Assembly: GCF_000002995.4 (NCBI RefSeq)
Contig: NW_025062475.1
Location: forward strand, 13,672,687-13,736,686
Direction: 5' to 3'
Source: Brugia malayi
Lineage: Eukaryota > Nematoda > Chromadorea > Rhabditida > Onchocercidae
DNA length: 64,000 nt
Below, in pieces: positions 25,551 to 38,201 of this stretch. The position numbers were made by a program, and so were the translations under genes. Position 1 is the first letter of the stretch, and the number at the start of each line of letters is the position of its first letter. Below the pieces are notes generated by a model. The model did no database searches, was not told the origin of the DNA, and saw nothing but the letters and a program-made list of their open reading frames with translations.

Positions 25551-27522
25551 TAGGGATGTTTTGAAATCATTTGTTTTTGAAATTTTGTTTCAGACTGTAT
25601 TGATCTCATTTTTCAGCGTGTTGTCTTCAGATTTTATTTACTTGTCCATTTATCGTTATTTATGTATATTTATTCTCTCTCATTTCTGTAAAATTCGTTC
25701 GGGTGTTCATGTTTTTCGTATTGATGCGTAACTCGTTACGCACGTCATAAACACCTGTAAGCTGACATAAGAATGATATGAATTATTAAAATAGCTGCAT
25801 CATGCATCACCATTTCTTCGTAGTGTAGATTTTTCCCTTCCGTGCTTTTCCTTTTGTACTTGATTATTTTGTTGTCATCTTGTCACTCATGCGACCTTTG
25901 TGACCCAGTTGTTTCGTTTTTCTTAAAACAGCAGAAATTTTTGTGTATATGCAAATTTGTCTAAGCTAGCTTGGTGTGAGTGATAACTATTTGAGTTTGA
26001 CTTATTACAGTGAGGACAGGAAGCTAAGTGCAGAATATTTGGTAATTAACGTTAAATTAGTGATGTTCGGGTTCTCAATATTAAATTACGGAATTTTAGT
26101 TTTCCGATATGTTAAGAATTAACTGTTAAGCAAGTCTGAGTCCGAATTATGATATGATACGAAATCTCTTCTCTATGTGAGCGAAAACTATTACAACTTT
26201 CATTATATACTGCCATATGTCCATTATTACTCATCTTTCTGTTTGATTTTGAGCTTCCTGAAAGCCTCCCTGCGTTTTTCTCTGCATGTGCTATATTTGA
26301 TACGTGAATTATCTTTCTCCCTTCATGTATTCATTTATGGGATAATATCGTTTGGCTAAAATAGGGTGGTGTAATGTTTTCATTTCATATAGTAATTAGG
26401 CTTAGTAAAACTATAGCTTTTCGTTGGAGTTGGTAAGATCGTTAAGTTTTAAATTAATAAATGTGTTTCCAGGTTATTTTAATAACTTTTTTTTTTTTTT
26501 TTTTTTTAATGAACTGCTTAAGGAATGCGCGACTTTTGATTTGTTAACATTTGAAAGAAAATTTTTTACTGTTCTGCAGCCGAGAAGTTTTTCCCGTCTA
26601 CGCTACGATATATCATTCTTTTCTCCTTGTATATTCTCTTGATTATGTTTGTCAATTTTGTCAGCTTTATTGAGCCAAATACCCCAGTATATTCCATCAT
26701 TCGTTAAATGTAGTTGTTCTTATCAGTAGTAGTTGTGGCCCTCGTTTTTTCCTAGCTTGCTCATTGTCCGGTTTTCATGTTATTACCTTTTACTTAATTT
26801 ATATACACCTATGTACAATTAATGTTTTTTCTTCCTTCGTTTCTGATTATCGTTTGGTTAGGATGCATTTCAGGTCATTTGACAGAAATTGGCATAAGAC
26901 ACAACGATTTCATTTTTTTTAACCAAAAAGAAATTGATGAAATATACTGTCTGATGCGAACACAGTATTTAAAAAAAAATAATGAAATGAACAGGATTTA
27001 TGATGAGACTTGATAGCATCTGTTCCGAATGATATGATGCAATCTGTTGACGGGAAGTGCATCCTCACTTATCTGAAAGGTTCACAATGACCATTTTTGT
27101 TTTTATATTTTAAATCTAAAAATTAAATTCCCCGCATCGTTTAATGAATAGTATTGGTTATTCTATTTATCTCTTCAAAAAGCAATGCATGCTTTTATTT
27201 ATGTGAATAAATTGATATTCTGGTTAAAAATTTTAGTTAGATTTTGATTTTGAACTTGAATGCACTTACCGTATTGTCTATCCTCATTTTTAGCACATTT
27301 GTTCACTTTTTTATTTCCTGAAATCTTTTATTTTGTTTTAATTTTTCCACATTTTTGAATTCTTAGATGTTTCATTGCTTCTTTTCGACTTCAATTTTTC
27401 CTTTTTGTTTTTAATTTCATATTAAAACTTTAGATTATGGAACATATTATCATGGTATTTCTATTGCTTTGTAATAACCATGGTTAATTAGATTGTCATA
27501 AATTTCTCTTATTTCCAGTTAA

Positions 27523-27526
<4 letters not shown>

Positions 27527-27556
<30 letters not shown>
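27527..27556. repeat. (CT)n microsatellite
   Basis: Tandem CT dinucleotides (about 13 repeats) in the T-rich intergenic region. Confidence 0.9.
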
Positions 27557-27557
<1 letters not shown>

Positions 27558-29751
27558 CCTTCTCTTAAAAATCCTTCCAAGACCAAAAAAGACCAAAAAA
27601 TTATTGTTTCAATATTTTTTGATGGTTCATTTATTTTCAGTATCTTTCTTTTTTCTTTTCAGTGATTTCTTCTGCTTTGTTTTTCTGCTTTTTATTACTA
27701 ATTTTCTATCTTCAGCATAAATTATTTCAAATATGCACCAGTAAATGAATACCCAGGTGAATGCAATTTTGTAGTAAATGATTTATGTCTTCATCAAGAA
27801 AAAAGCCGCATACGCGGTTTATCGTCTTCGTAATATTTCTATCCCATATACATCTTTTTTTTTGGGATAGTATGCCTGTGAGTCGTTATCCGGAATTATT
27901 CCCATTTATCGTATATGGCTTAGTTTCTTGGAAGATGTGTTATCGAACCGTTGGACGTTTCTGTTTAAAAAAGCCTTTGCAGTTGATAAAATTTTTTAAA
28001 CTTTTTTCAAGCTAAAAAGAAGTTAGTTATATTTTTCTTTCCTTTTTTTTTTTAAAGTATGTTTTTCTTTCATCATATAAAAATATTTCTGCAGGATTTT
28101 ATTCCTTGTTGTATGTATTGTTGGTTTTTTTATTCTTTTCTTTCTGCGTGTAATGTTTTCGCTATCCGGTTTCAATCTATAAAATTTTTTGGATTTGTTC
28201 TTCTCAACTCGGTTATTTTTCCCCGCCGACTGTTTTTTTTTTTTTTTTTTTCTTGTTTTTTTCCATGTCGAAAAACATAAATATATTTTGTAAAACTGAA
28301 AATAAAAAGACGGTGGTTACTCTTTTTTTAATTTGTTTTGGAGTTTTTTCGCATGTTTGTTTATTCGATAGTTCTTTCTTGCCATGTTTGTGTTTTGTCT
28401 TCTTTTCTCGCATGCTTGTAGCTTATAATAAGTTTATCAGCTTATCATTTATTACTGCTTTTTTCCTTTTTATGCTTCCTTGGTAATTTTTTGATTTTAT
28501 TATTTATCTTAGTTGTTTGTAACTCGGTTATCAGTTATCAGTTTGTATGTGTATGACTTCCGTCCGATCAATGTAGCTTCTATTTTCATCAATTTTCTAA
28601 TTATATTACTGTGGTTTTATCTGTTGTAGTTTCATTATCAGCATCATTATCTGTCATCACTGTTATCGTCTTTTTATCATTCCTTTATAATGGTGATATA
28701 GATTCGTGGAGGAATGTAGTTTTTTATTGACACATCATCTTTTCACAGTTTCTTTGTTTATCAGAAGAAATGAAGCAAACCCCTAATTGTTTGTTCTCTT
28801 TTTTGTTTTCTCTTTGTAAATTTAATTTAATTTTTAAGTTGTTCAATGTTAGAAAATTTTCATTTCGAAATAACTGATAACTTTTTAACTGTTCTTTTTC
28901 ACATTAAATCTGCGCAAGAAGCCATTTAGGAAGAAAAAGTAGGAAAATGCTAATTCGAATATGATTTGATATATGTTCCCAGTAGCTCTTTAAGCTACTT
29001 AAAAGAATAACAGTAGTTATTGTTTCGTTCTAAAAATGCTGTTAGCGCATCCAATTAATTAACGATTAATGATGTTATAATTAACTTTTTTATTTATTTC
29101 TGTCTCTTTTTTCTTTATACCTTTAATTATCATACATTAAAATTCAGTACAATTATATATATGGTGGTTTAATAAATAATACCATTGATAAAATGATTTT
29201 TTCTTTCCTGAAGTCTAAAATTTTTTTTTTTCAGATTCTATATATTTCATTCAATTTATAGTCGAGCTTGAAGCTATTGTTTTTTGCTTTTGATTTCTTG
29301 TGTTTGTTTTTTCTTTTTTTTTCCATCTGTAATCTTTCCACTTCTATCTTCAAAAATAATGATATCTATACATTACGGTAGTATTTGCTTCTTGAATCAC
29401 TTTTTTTTTTTTTTTTTTCGCAAATAAACGTTTGTTATTTTCAAATATGGTTGAACTTGAATTTGCTCATTGCATATAAAAGCATAAATAATTTGCATCC
29501 ATCTATTTCAATTAATTATTTTCAGCTTGTACAACTTTGTTTAATTGCGTAATTAACTCTATTCATATTCTATTTCGTTACTTAACTTTTTAAAATTGTG
29601 CAAGATTTAAGTAAAGATATATATATATATGTCTGAGGGAATAAACATATATCACGTCACACTTATTATTGATGTGTTGACTGATAATGAACTATGTTAA
29701 AGATAATGATATTTTTACGGAATGATTAGAAAAAATGATGCAGTGTTTTAC

Positions 29752-29784
29752 ACACACACACACACACACACATACATACATACA
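29752..29784. repeat. (CA)n followed by (CATA)n microsatellite
   Basis: About ten CA dinucleotides run into three CATA units, roughly 80 bp upstream of the predicted ORC4 start. Confidence 0.9.
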
Positions 29785-29866
29785 TGAACACTCAAATTAT
29801 CTTAATCCGTAGCATGCATGTCAGCACTGTAATTATTTATTATCAGGATAGATTGATCTAGTCATA

Positions 29867-32800
29867 ATGGTCGTTGAATCAGTATTTAGCCGTTTGCTTG
29901 CTGAACTTGATGACAAATTTGCCGGTTTGGATCATTGCATCAAGTACTATATTTTAAAAATTATCAGTTGCAATTCTATCGTTGTATTAATCAGCAAGCA
30001 TGAAGTGTTTTTAAGAAAATTTTTACTCGGTCTATTTTCAATTTTTGCTGAGTTTTATTAGAATGTTAGGAAATTTATACAGACCCAAGTGTTTTATCTT
30101 ATTTTTTTTTATAGATATGTTAGAGTGAGTTTGATATCCCAGTTCTGAAAAAAAAAGTATTCACTCAAAGAAAAAACTTTTCCTCTTTGAGATTTTTTTG
30201 TTTGTTTCAAATATTGCTGTTTTTCCTTTTTTTTTTTTTTTTTAGGAAATTGCATGAGATTGTAAAATGTTTCGTGAAAAGTAGAGAGGGTGGTTCAGCA
30301 GTTGTTATCGGACCTAAATCATCTGGCAAACGTTCAATTATATCAAAGGTTCATTATTATTCATTGCTATTTTTTTCAATAGATTAGGATGATCTGTGAT
30401 CCATTGGATTATTATCATCAATGGTGAGGTATGATACATCACAGTTGAATATTGTTGAAAAGTCATTTAAGCTTCTCTGTACTATTTGATGTTTTTTTTT
30501 TTTTTTTTTGATAAAAGTAGAACAAAGATTCAGAAAAAGTTTTTCCTTTTCTGGTCCTTCTCACTTCTTATTCCCTACGTGTTGCTTTTTCTTTTTCCTT
30601 TTCTTTTTGGTCAAAAAATTTTGTTTATACGTAATCGATTTTACTTCTTTAAAAATGAAAAGTGAAATTAAGTGACGTTTCTTTGACAACAAATTCTTAC
30701 TGAGAGCAAAGAAGAATTAATTTTTTTTTGTTCCATCTTGCTTACCTTTTTTTTATCAGGTTGTGATGGATTATGCAGATGATATGGAAGTACTTTTCAT
30801 TGATGGATTAATTCTAACAAATGATACTGAAGCACTAAAAATATTTGATTCATCTGAATCTAAGTCGGTATTGTTTTTTTAATTTTTGATAAAATTTGAT
30901 ATCATTTTTTGTTTTTTTTCACCGAATTATCTTTTTTTTTTTTTCCAAATTTCATTAAAGAATATAATCTATTTTTTGATGATCATTTCTGTTCATTGCA
31001 GTTTTTGTGACGCTGTTGTTTTATATGTTTTATTATTGGAAGAACTTGTTATAACTGTAGTACAGGAGTGGATATACTTTAACTGTTTGACCATATTTAC
31101 TTTTTTCTGTTCCAGGAACAGTTACAGTTTGTTATCGTGTTTAATTTTGATCGATTTGTAACACGAGGTCGACAAACTCTTCTTTATACACTTCTAAATG
31201 CATCACGTTCTAGTTCTGTCTTTGTACTTTGTGTTAGTTCTCGTCAGGTAAGCTTTGGAGATAAATCTATTAGTTGAAGCTCTAAAATCTATAAATCTAA
31301 ATTTTTGTGCCACAAAGAAATTATATGTCATTATAAAACATTCTAAAACAACTTTTATACATTGATTTGGGCAAGTAACTAGTTTTATTGATTTTTTTCT
31401 GGAAGTCACAAAAATAGTCTGGAAAGTTTCGAATTTGGATAAATTGAATTTCAGGACTGTACCGAATTACTTGAGAAACGTCTACGTTCACGTCTTTCCA
31501 ATGCAGTTGTATCCTTTGCTTTGTCATCTATATCATTTGATGATTTTACAAAGGCATTTGCAATATTTCTGCATACTAACTTAAAAAAATATGAGCAGAA
31601 TAATAGTCTCATCCAGGTACGCATTAGTTTTTCCAGTTTCAGTTTGAATTGTAAAAATAATTATTTTGTATTGATCGTGTTTAACTTACGCATTGGAATG
31701 AACACAGAAAAAGGGCTCAGATCTTACAGAATAATTTAGTGGTTTTGAAGATTGTATAATTATCATTTTTGAATTGTGTGAAGAATTTTAATCATTCAGC
31801 ATTTTTTGGGTTACAAATGAAAGGATAAAATATGAGATGGAAGTTGAAAATAAAAGAAACTGTGATATTATCTTTCTTGTAAGTGCTAAAATTGAGAGAT
31901 GATTTAAAATATATAAGTGTAAAACATTGATTACAGACATTCATTGCCGATGAATGTGTAAAATGTAAATTACGTGAAATATACGATGAAACACGAAGTT
32001 ATTGCATTCTAAAACAGATCACAGCAACATTTCTGTGTTTCATGGACGCGGAGCATATCAAAAGTCTGTCAAGTCCTCATGCATCGCGAATATTTGTTGA
32101 AGCAAAAAATGCTGTTATTGCTAATGAAGATACGATGAAATCGATCATTTTAAGTGAGAATTGTTAAATTATTAGTAAATTCAAAATTCTTTCCATTTAT
32201 AAATATAAAATTTTCTTCTTAGATATTCTCTTTGCTGTCTACCAATAGGTCAACATGTTTATAATAGATGAGATACATATGTTTGAATAAAGTTACCAGT
32301 AAAATATTTTAAATCAAGATTTGAGTTTTTTTTTTTTTTTTCAAAATTTATCAAAATATTAGGTTTGTTATTTCTTATCTTCCTGAAAATCTACTGTAAA
32401 ATATTCAGAAGCTATTATGAATATATTACTTTGCATAATAGAAATAGGAAATTTTCTAAATTCTGAAAAATGGATGATATCCTCGGACTTTATCATTATC
32501 CATCGTTTAGTACCAGATGTTATAGCTATGCTGAATAAACATTTTACATATATCCGCCAACTTTCTGCTCTTCTTTCAGGCTTAACATTGCGACAACTGT
32601 GTCTTTTATTATGCTGTGTTCGTTTGGTGCGTTATCAGCGACGGCAGGATTTTACATTTCGTGAAATTATACTAGGTTCGTAACGCTTACTAACTTTAGC
32701 TCACTTTTTCAATTAAACTCCAACTTCATTTACATTTCTACACTTTTTCATAGTTTTGTTTCAGTTTTTACACCTTCATGTCTTCATTTTTAACTACTAT

Positions 32801-33493
32801 TTCGAATCAGATATTGGTATCGTTTATTTTTGAATTCCCGACAAAATTACATATCTAACTAGTTTATAAATAGAGAAGCGTAATACTTTATAATAGGAAT
32901 ATCAGAATAGTAATTAAATTCTGGCAAATAGAAATGAAGTTTAGTTATATCCTTTTCATTTGCTTAATTTTAATTCTACTTAATTACAATTCCAGATTAT
33001 CGTAAATTGGTCAACAAATATTTGCCAACATTGAATGTAAAAGATGACTTAATACTACTGAAGGAACTAGATACATTGTGTAGTCTTACAGTGTTGGAAG
33101 AAAGAGAACAATGTGGGCAGTTATTGTTTAAGCGAACATCTGTGCAGGTAATTATTTTTCTATAAGCATCTAATAAGATGCCGAGAATATCTTTAAATAA
33201 CAAAATGTTATCATGCTATATTAAAACCAATTATGTTATCAAAAATCTTTGGCATTATAGCAATTGTTATTTAAAAAGTTGCAAATCTCCTTACAATTAG
33301 TATGTTTTATTCAAATTACTATGAAAAGCACTTTAATTATTTGATATTTCTTTTCAATTTTTTCCTTTTCTTTTTTTGTGAAAGATGTTTTTTTTTTTTT
33401 CAGGTTGATATCGATTTAGTGCTAAGTTGTGTAAAGGAATTTACACCTCTTCCAACAGCTTTAATACACTGGATAGATGATCTTGAAAAATGA
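29867..33493 (+). CDS. ORC4: Origin recognition complex subunit 4 (ORC4), 9 exons
   Basis: Subunit of the nuclear origin recognition complex that marks replication origins and helps load MCM. Exons: 29867-29943, 30246-30348, 30760-30867, 31116-31247, 31455-31616, 31937-32153, 32580-32675, 32996-33147, 33404-33493, totalling 1137 nt or 378 residues (human ORC4 is about 436). The AAA+ core is recognised by AVVIGPKSSGKRS (47-55 is the Walker A position), LLYTLLNASRSSSVFVLCVS, and sensor-region ELLEKRLRSRLSN. The winged-helix part contains LTLRQLCLLLCCVR and ends TPLPTALIHWIDDLEK, matching the ORC4 C-terminus. Walker A lacks the Thr/Ser after GK, and the Walker B region reads VIVFNFDRF, without the Asp-Glu pair. 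About 30 residues found in other ORC4s before Walker B are missing; a missed exon in 30868-31115 is possible. AATAAA at 33501-33506 follows the stop. Confidence 0.88.
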
Positions 33494-35994
33494 AAGAGTT
33501 AATAAATCGTAGGCAATATAATGATCGGTTTTTTCTCTGACTGGGTAATACAAGAATATGTTAAAGATTCTTATTCCACTTATATCCACGATCTTCTGCC
33601 TTTAAAAAAAATTCCTTTTATTTTCGCGTAATATATTCTACCTTTTATCTTTGCGTAATATACTAATGAAAAAATTGATTTCCAACATATTCCACTTCAA
33701 ATCTTGCATTTTATCTTACATTTTACTATATGCTATGCGAACGAATATCGTGGAATTAAGGAGATTCACCTTCCCTTCCCAGTTTTTTTTTTTTTTTTTC
33801 TTTTGTCAATTTTCTGGAAATTTTTGTACGGTGCTTTTATCAACTGATTGTTCTGTATACATTGTTTCAATTTGTTACATATTATCATGTTGTTATTACG
33901 CTACCAATATTTAATCTTTTTTTACATCACAATTGCTAATTCTTTAGTTCGCATATTTCTGTTGTCAGTTAGTTGCCAGTTTTACCAATTTAAGGTTGTA
34001 AAAGGTAAATTTTTCTTTTTTTCATTCACTTTATTCACAGTTTTGATTAGAAGTGATAATTAGGAGACGATACTATTTCATATTATTTAAAGTAAGAAAA
34101 ATACTTTGCTATCTTGTCAGATTAGTGTTACACTTCGTTGTATTTTAGATTTTTCATTCTGAGTATTTCGGTATTCCGGTAGTGTTAAATTATGGGTCCT
34201 TTATATATTGATATTTTTTTGGATGCATTTAGTGATTGTTTTTATTTGTGAATATCGAGAAAGCTTGTACAGGTTGTAGATATATTCTGTTCCTGTTTAT
34301 GTTTTATTTTCAATAGTGGAAAAGTGCGTTACACATTATTTTGCAAAAAAATAGGGATGCATTCTTTATTTATTTAGGCATAACTTTTATGATAAAACAT
34401 TTTTAGATTATTTAGGTGCGATATAATAATATATATTATTAAATTAATTGTTAAATTATCTAGTATTCGCTTTAATTTTTTAGAAAAATGTGAACTTTGA
34501 TAATTTGCAACGAAACGAGATAGGTCAATATTTGATGTAAGGATAAATTTATTACTTTTTTTTTGTTCTTGAAAGAGATAATCCGCATTGATAGCTTTAA
34601 GGATGGAAATTTTCAATTTCTATTATTATTAAGTTTTAGTTTAATAACTTATAAAATTAGGGTACATATTCAGTTAATATCAGTTGTTATAAAATGGTTC
34701 ATGCATAGAGAATTTATGCTTCTTCCTAGTAGTAAACTGTAAAATTTACTTTATGTTCGTATTTAACTATATTTGAAAAATGAAGCGATGATAAACTTTA
34801 TAATTTTAATATTTTAGTTAAGGTGTATTGAGTTGATATGTTAGTGAAGTGGATAGTGTGTAGATTCTGCTAATTGAATGTAGTGAGTTCAGTGCCGCAT
34901 GATGACTGTTATTTGCTACTCTTGATGTGATTATGATGAAGCAAAATGTATAACCACCAAAATACTGTAACTGATGGCGCTTGCGCATAGCAATGATTTA
35001 AAACGAAAATTCCATTATGTTTCATAAATTTAAATGCAATTTTCTTTTCAGATTTATTTTGAGGATATATATTTTTGTATTAATGCAAAGTTAGAAATTT
35101 TTCATATCTTTGAATCTAATTCAATTGTTCATTAATTTCAATAAGTGATGGTAAATATTATTTGTTACAAAAGAATACAGAAATTCTTTGATGTTTGAAA
35201 TGTTATATATTGTAGCATAATGAAAAAAAGAAAAAAAAAATTTAAATGATATGGTTTTAACAGCAACTTTTATAACAATTATCGTCATCATCTGTCGATA
35301 GTATCATGATAATGAAGTGATAAAAGATATGAATGGGTGCTAATAATTTTTTAAAAACTAGAACTTACATTTTATATTTTGAATCTTAAAAGGGAAATAT
35401 TTAGGACTTTTTCTAAAGTCACTTTCAGATTGGAAGTAGTAGTGTTTAGCCTGTCTTAATTTTCAAATGATATACCTTCCAATAGCATCCATCCATAAAA
35501 AATTGTGGGAGGAAAAAATGAAATGTAAAATTCGCATGTGTACTCGATTAATTTTTAATAGCAGTAAACAGTGTTTCAGATCGTCTGGAATTTTCTTTTG
35601 CTTTTGGAAATTTAAAAATTTTTGAAATTTTTGAGGACTTTTAAAGTTAAGAAAGTGAAGACTTTTTTGTTGATTTGAAAACTTTTTCTTCCTGAAACTT
35701 TTTTATGTTCATTATTTTGTTTTTTACGTTGTACGCTCCTTTATTGAATTATGCTAAATTTAAGGATTGAAGTTTGAAAACTGATTACTTTAGGTTTTCA
35801 GATCTGGTCTCTACAAATTTAATTATTTGGATAACTTGAATTATGATAAGAGCTTAATTCGTTTTTTTTTTTTTTTTTTTTTTTTCATTTCAAAACATAG
35901 TGACACCAAATTGCGACTTTTATTAAATTTCAATTTTTAATTTATATTTTCACAGATTCAATTTCAAACTTGTATTTTCAGATTTTTTGTTAAA
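33494..35994. other. Intergenic region ORC4 to ADAT3
   Basis: About 2.5 kb, AT-rich, with no supported exon. AATAAA at 33501-33506 probably ends ORC4. A GC-rich palindromic element GGCGCTTGCGCA at 34977-34988 stands out. A poly-T run lies at 35863-35885, and a TTTTCAG acceptor immediately upstream of the ADAT3 ATG may be a cis- or trans-splice site. Confidence 0.5.
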
Positions 35995-38201
35995 ATGACA
36001 TGCACAGAAGGAGAGCCAGGTTGTTCTGGTTGCTGCAATTTGGTTAATGAGCAAGAAGATACCAGAAAGAAAGTAAAAGGAAGAAAGTTAGTTAGTTAGC
36101 TTTTTCTTGTGAAAATCTAATTCATAAATATTTATTGTCTATTTTTTTGCTAGTTGCTCAATTTTTTCACAAATTTTTGTTTTTTTATTAGATATATTTC
36201 TTAGCTATTCTGGAAAAAAAAAAAAAAAAGATTTTGGAATCCTTTCCACAATTAATTTTCGGATTTTTTATCTTGATGCGGTTTAACATGGCATAATCTG
36301 TAGGAAGATGTTTTAGATTTGCTTCTGACAAATTATATAAAGTAAAGTGAAAATTTAAGTAATTTTAAAACTTGTGTTTCAGTCTTTTAAAAACAATTTA
36401 CAAAAAAATCTGATATTGAAATTAGAGATTCTTTATATTTACATGTTTAAGTTGATAAAAAATCTTTCTTTTTTTCTTCAGAATGGGTAGCATCTGCTTG
36501 TATTTAATATATTTAATATCTTAATATTAAAAGTAATATTTTAATATTTAAGATTTATCATTACACCAGTGCTTCGGAAAGAAATAATGTGTGTTGAATT
36601 GCCGCTCATTGAATATTATGCAGTATATGTGGAAGATAAGTGCAAAATTGGATTGCTATTACAAATTTTGCCAAATATGCCATCAGAAGCGAATCATTTA
36701 AAACGTATCAAAAATGGATTAGTTCTTATCCAACCAGCAAATGATCCATTATCACAGGTAATTATTCTTTTAACTCTAGATTTGCTTTCATTCATATGAG
36801 AAATATTTGTTTACATCAGATGGTGGTGAAGGTTGTGGACAAATTATAGAGGCGTTGTAGTTCGAAATTGTTATTGTTATCTATTTAAAGTCATAAAATA
36901 CTTATTTTGATAGCTTTAATTTGTTTTTTCCTTTTTTGAATAGAAAGGAGTTTCTACCGTTTTATTTCTAGAAATTATGACTAGTTATCATGTGCATTTT
37001 TCAGGAATTTATCAAGAAACTTCAGACCACGCTTTCAGATATTCCCATTATAAAAGTAAAAGTTCCTTTACATAAGCCAGTGACAAGGACACAATTTTTA
37101 TGGGCCAAACAACATTGGCCTACAGCTTTTCATCCAAATAAGCAATATGAGGCACTATTAAGTGGGAACTTTTTCACAACCGATGAATATCAAAAAATTA
37201 TTGATTTCTATTTGGAATCGGAAAAGGTTAAGATACTTATTTGTATTTAGGCCTGCGACTGGTAATTGCTAAAGACTTTAACTAACAAGCACATTAAAAT
37301 GGTTTGATGAATTAATTATACCTGTTCTTGATAATTAAGTGAAAGTTAGGTATGATTATTCTCATAAGTTCTACAAAGTTCTTAGAAATTAATCAAACTT
37401 AGATGGTTTTTTTTAAGAGGACATGCTGTTGATTTTTAGTTATTGATAGCACATTTTTCGTCTATTGCGGAATAATAGTAGCTGAAGAATCATTTATTGT
37501 GATCTCTAAAGCTTTGAATTATTAAATCTAGCTGAAAAAAAAATTCACAAAGTTTTGTTTTTGGAGCAAATAAACTGTTTTTCATCAAATTGAAAAAATT
37601 TTTTGCAGATTAGTAACGGTGGTTCAGGCTGTGTTATTGTAGATTTGAAAGGTGAAGTTGTTGCAAAAAGTGGTAACCGGAATATACCTCTTGGACACGC
37701 AGTTATGGCTGCAGTTTCAGATCTTTGCGAAAGGCATCGCACTAAGCAAAGTAAATTTTTTGCATCTGAATTAAATAAATATTAGCAAAAATGAAGACTT
37801 CTCTTTCTCTTATTATCATATCACATTGTTTAATATGATTTTTGAAATTTTTATATGGTTAACACTATTCACAAGAGATTTGCAGTTGTAGAAATAGCTG
37901 AAAAAATCTTATGCAGTCTTTTACTTTTCATTTTTCCTTTCTTTTTTTTTTTTTTTTCGTGAGAATAAACGTGGTCATTTTAGGTGACATACTGCAATAT
38001 CTCGGTACAGGATTTGATGTTTATTTGACAGATGAACCGTGTGCAATGTGTGCTATGGCTTTGGTACATTTTCGTGTTGGACGAGTATTTTATGGAAAAC
38101 GAGCCCCTTTAGATGGAGTGTATGAATCGTGCTGGAGAATTCAGGAAGAGAAATCGTTAAATCATCATTACACGGTCTTTCGGATAGATGAATTTATCTG
38201 A
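35995..38201 (+). CDS. ADAT3: tRNA-specific adenosine deaminase subunit ADAT3 / Tad3 (5 exons)
   Basis: Structural partner of ADAT2 in the heterodimer that converts wobble adenosine 34 to inosine in several tRNAs. Exons: 35995-36086, 36553-36757, 37005-37226, 37609-37750, 37984-38201, totalling 879 nt or 292 residues. The C-terminal cytidine-deaminase-like fold shows zinc ligand His203 in PLGHAVMAAV and the Cys pair in DEPCAMCAMALVHFRVGRV (240 and 243). Val replaces the catalytic Glu (HAV instead of HAE), the hallmark of the Tad3/ADAT3 subunit, so it is non-catalytic alone. The ending YGKRAPLDGVYESCWRIQEE and LNHHYTVFRI is also characteristic. The N-terminal tRNA-binding region is short and opens with an unusual Cys cluster (MTCTEGEPGCSGCC). 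A TTTTCAG acceptor lies 14 bp upstream of the ATG. AASDH follows 496 bp downstream on the same strand. Confidence 0.95.

Larger units (their letters stand above)
23996..29866. other. 5.9-kb T-rich region without a recognisable gene
   Basis: The + strand is strongly T-rich with many poly-T runs (24693-24723, 25201-25219, 28231-28250, 29401-29418) and one long A run (25487-25550). Open frames here translate to Phe/Leu/Ser/Lys-rich low-complexity peptides with no family resemblance and no exon-like phase chaining. The left part is probably the 3' UTR of the TRIM-NHL gene; the right part should contain the ORC4 promoter. I cannot place the boundary. CT repeats lie at 27527-27556 and a CA/CATA repeat at 29752-29784. 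Confidence 0.5.

Noticed and set aside
27785..28015. 76-codon + strand open frame with mixed composition
   Set aside because: No recognisable domain, no splice partners, and surrounded by T-rich non-coding DNA; probably chance.
24730..28486. Several Phe/Ser/Leu-rich open frames that look like membrane proteins
   Set aside because: They are translations of poly-T and pyrimidine tracts; hydrophobicity is a composition artefact.
32417..32579. Upstream extension of ORC4 exon 7 in the same frame
   Set aside because: The spliced version starting at 32580 aligns better with the ORC4 winged-helix region, and the extension ends with a strong TTCTTTCAG acceptor.
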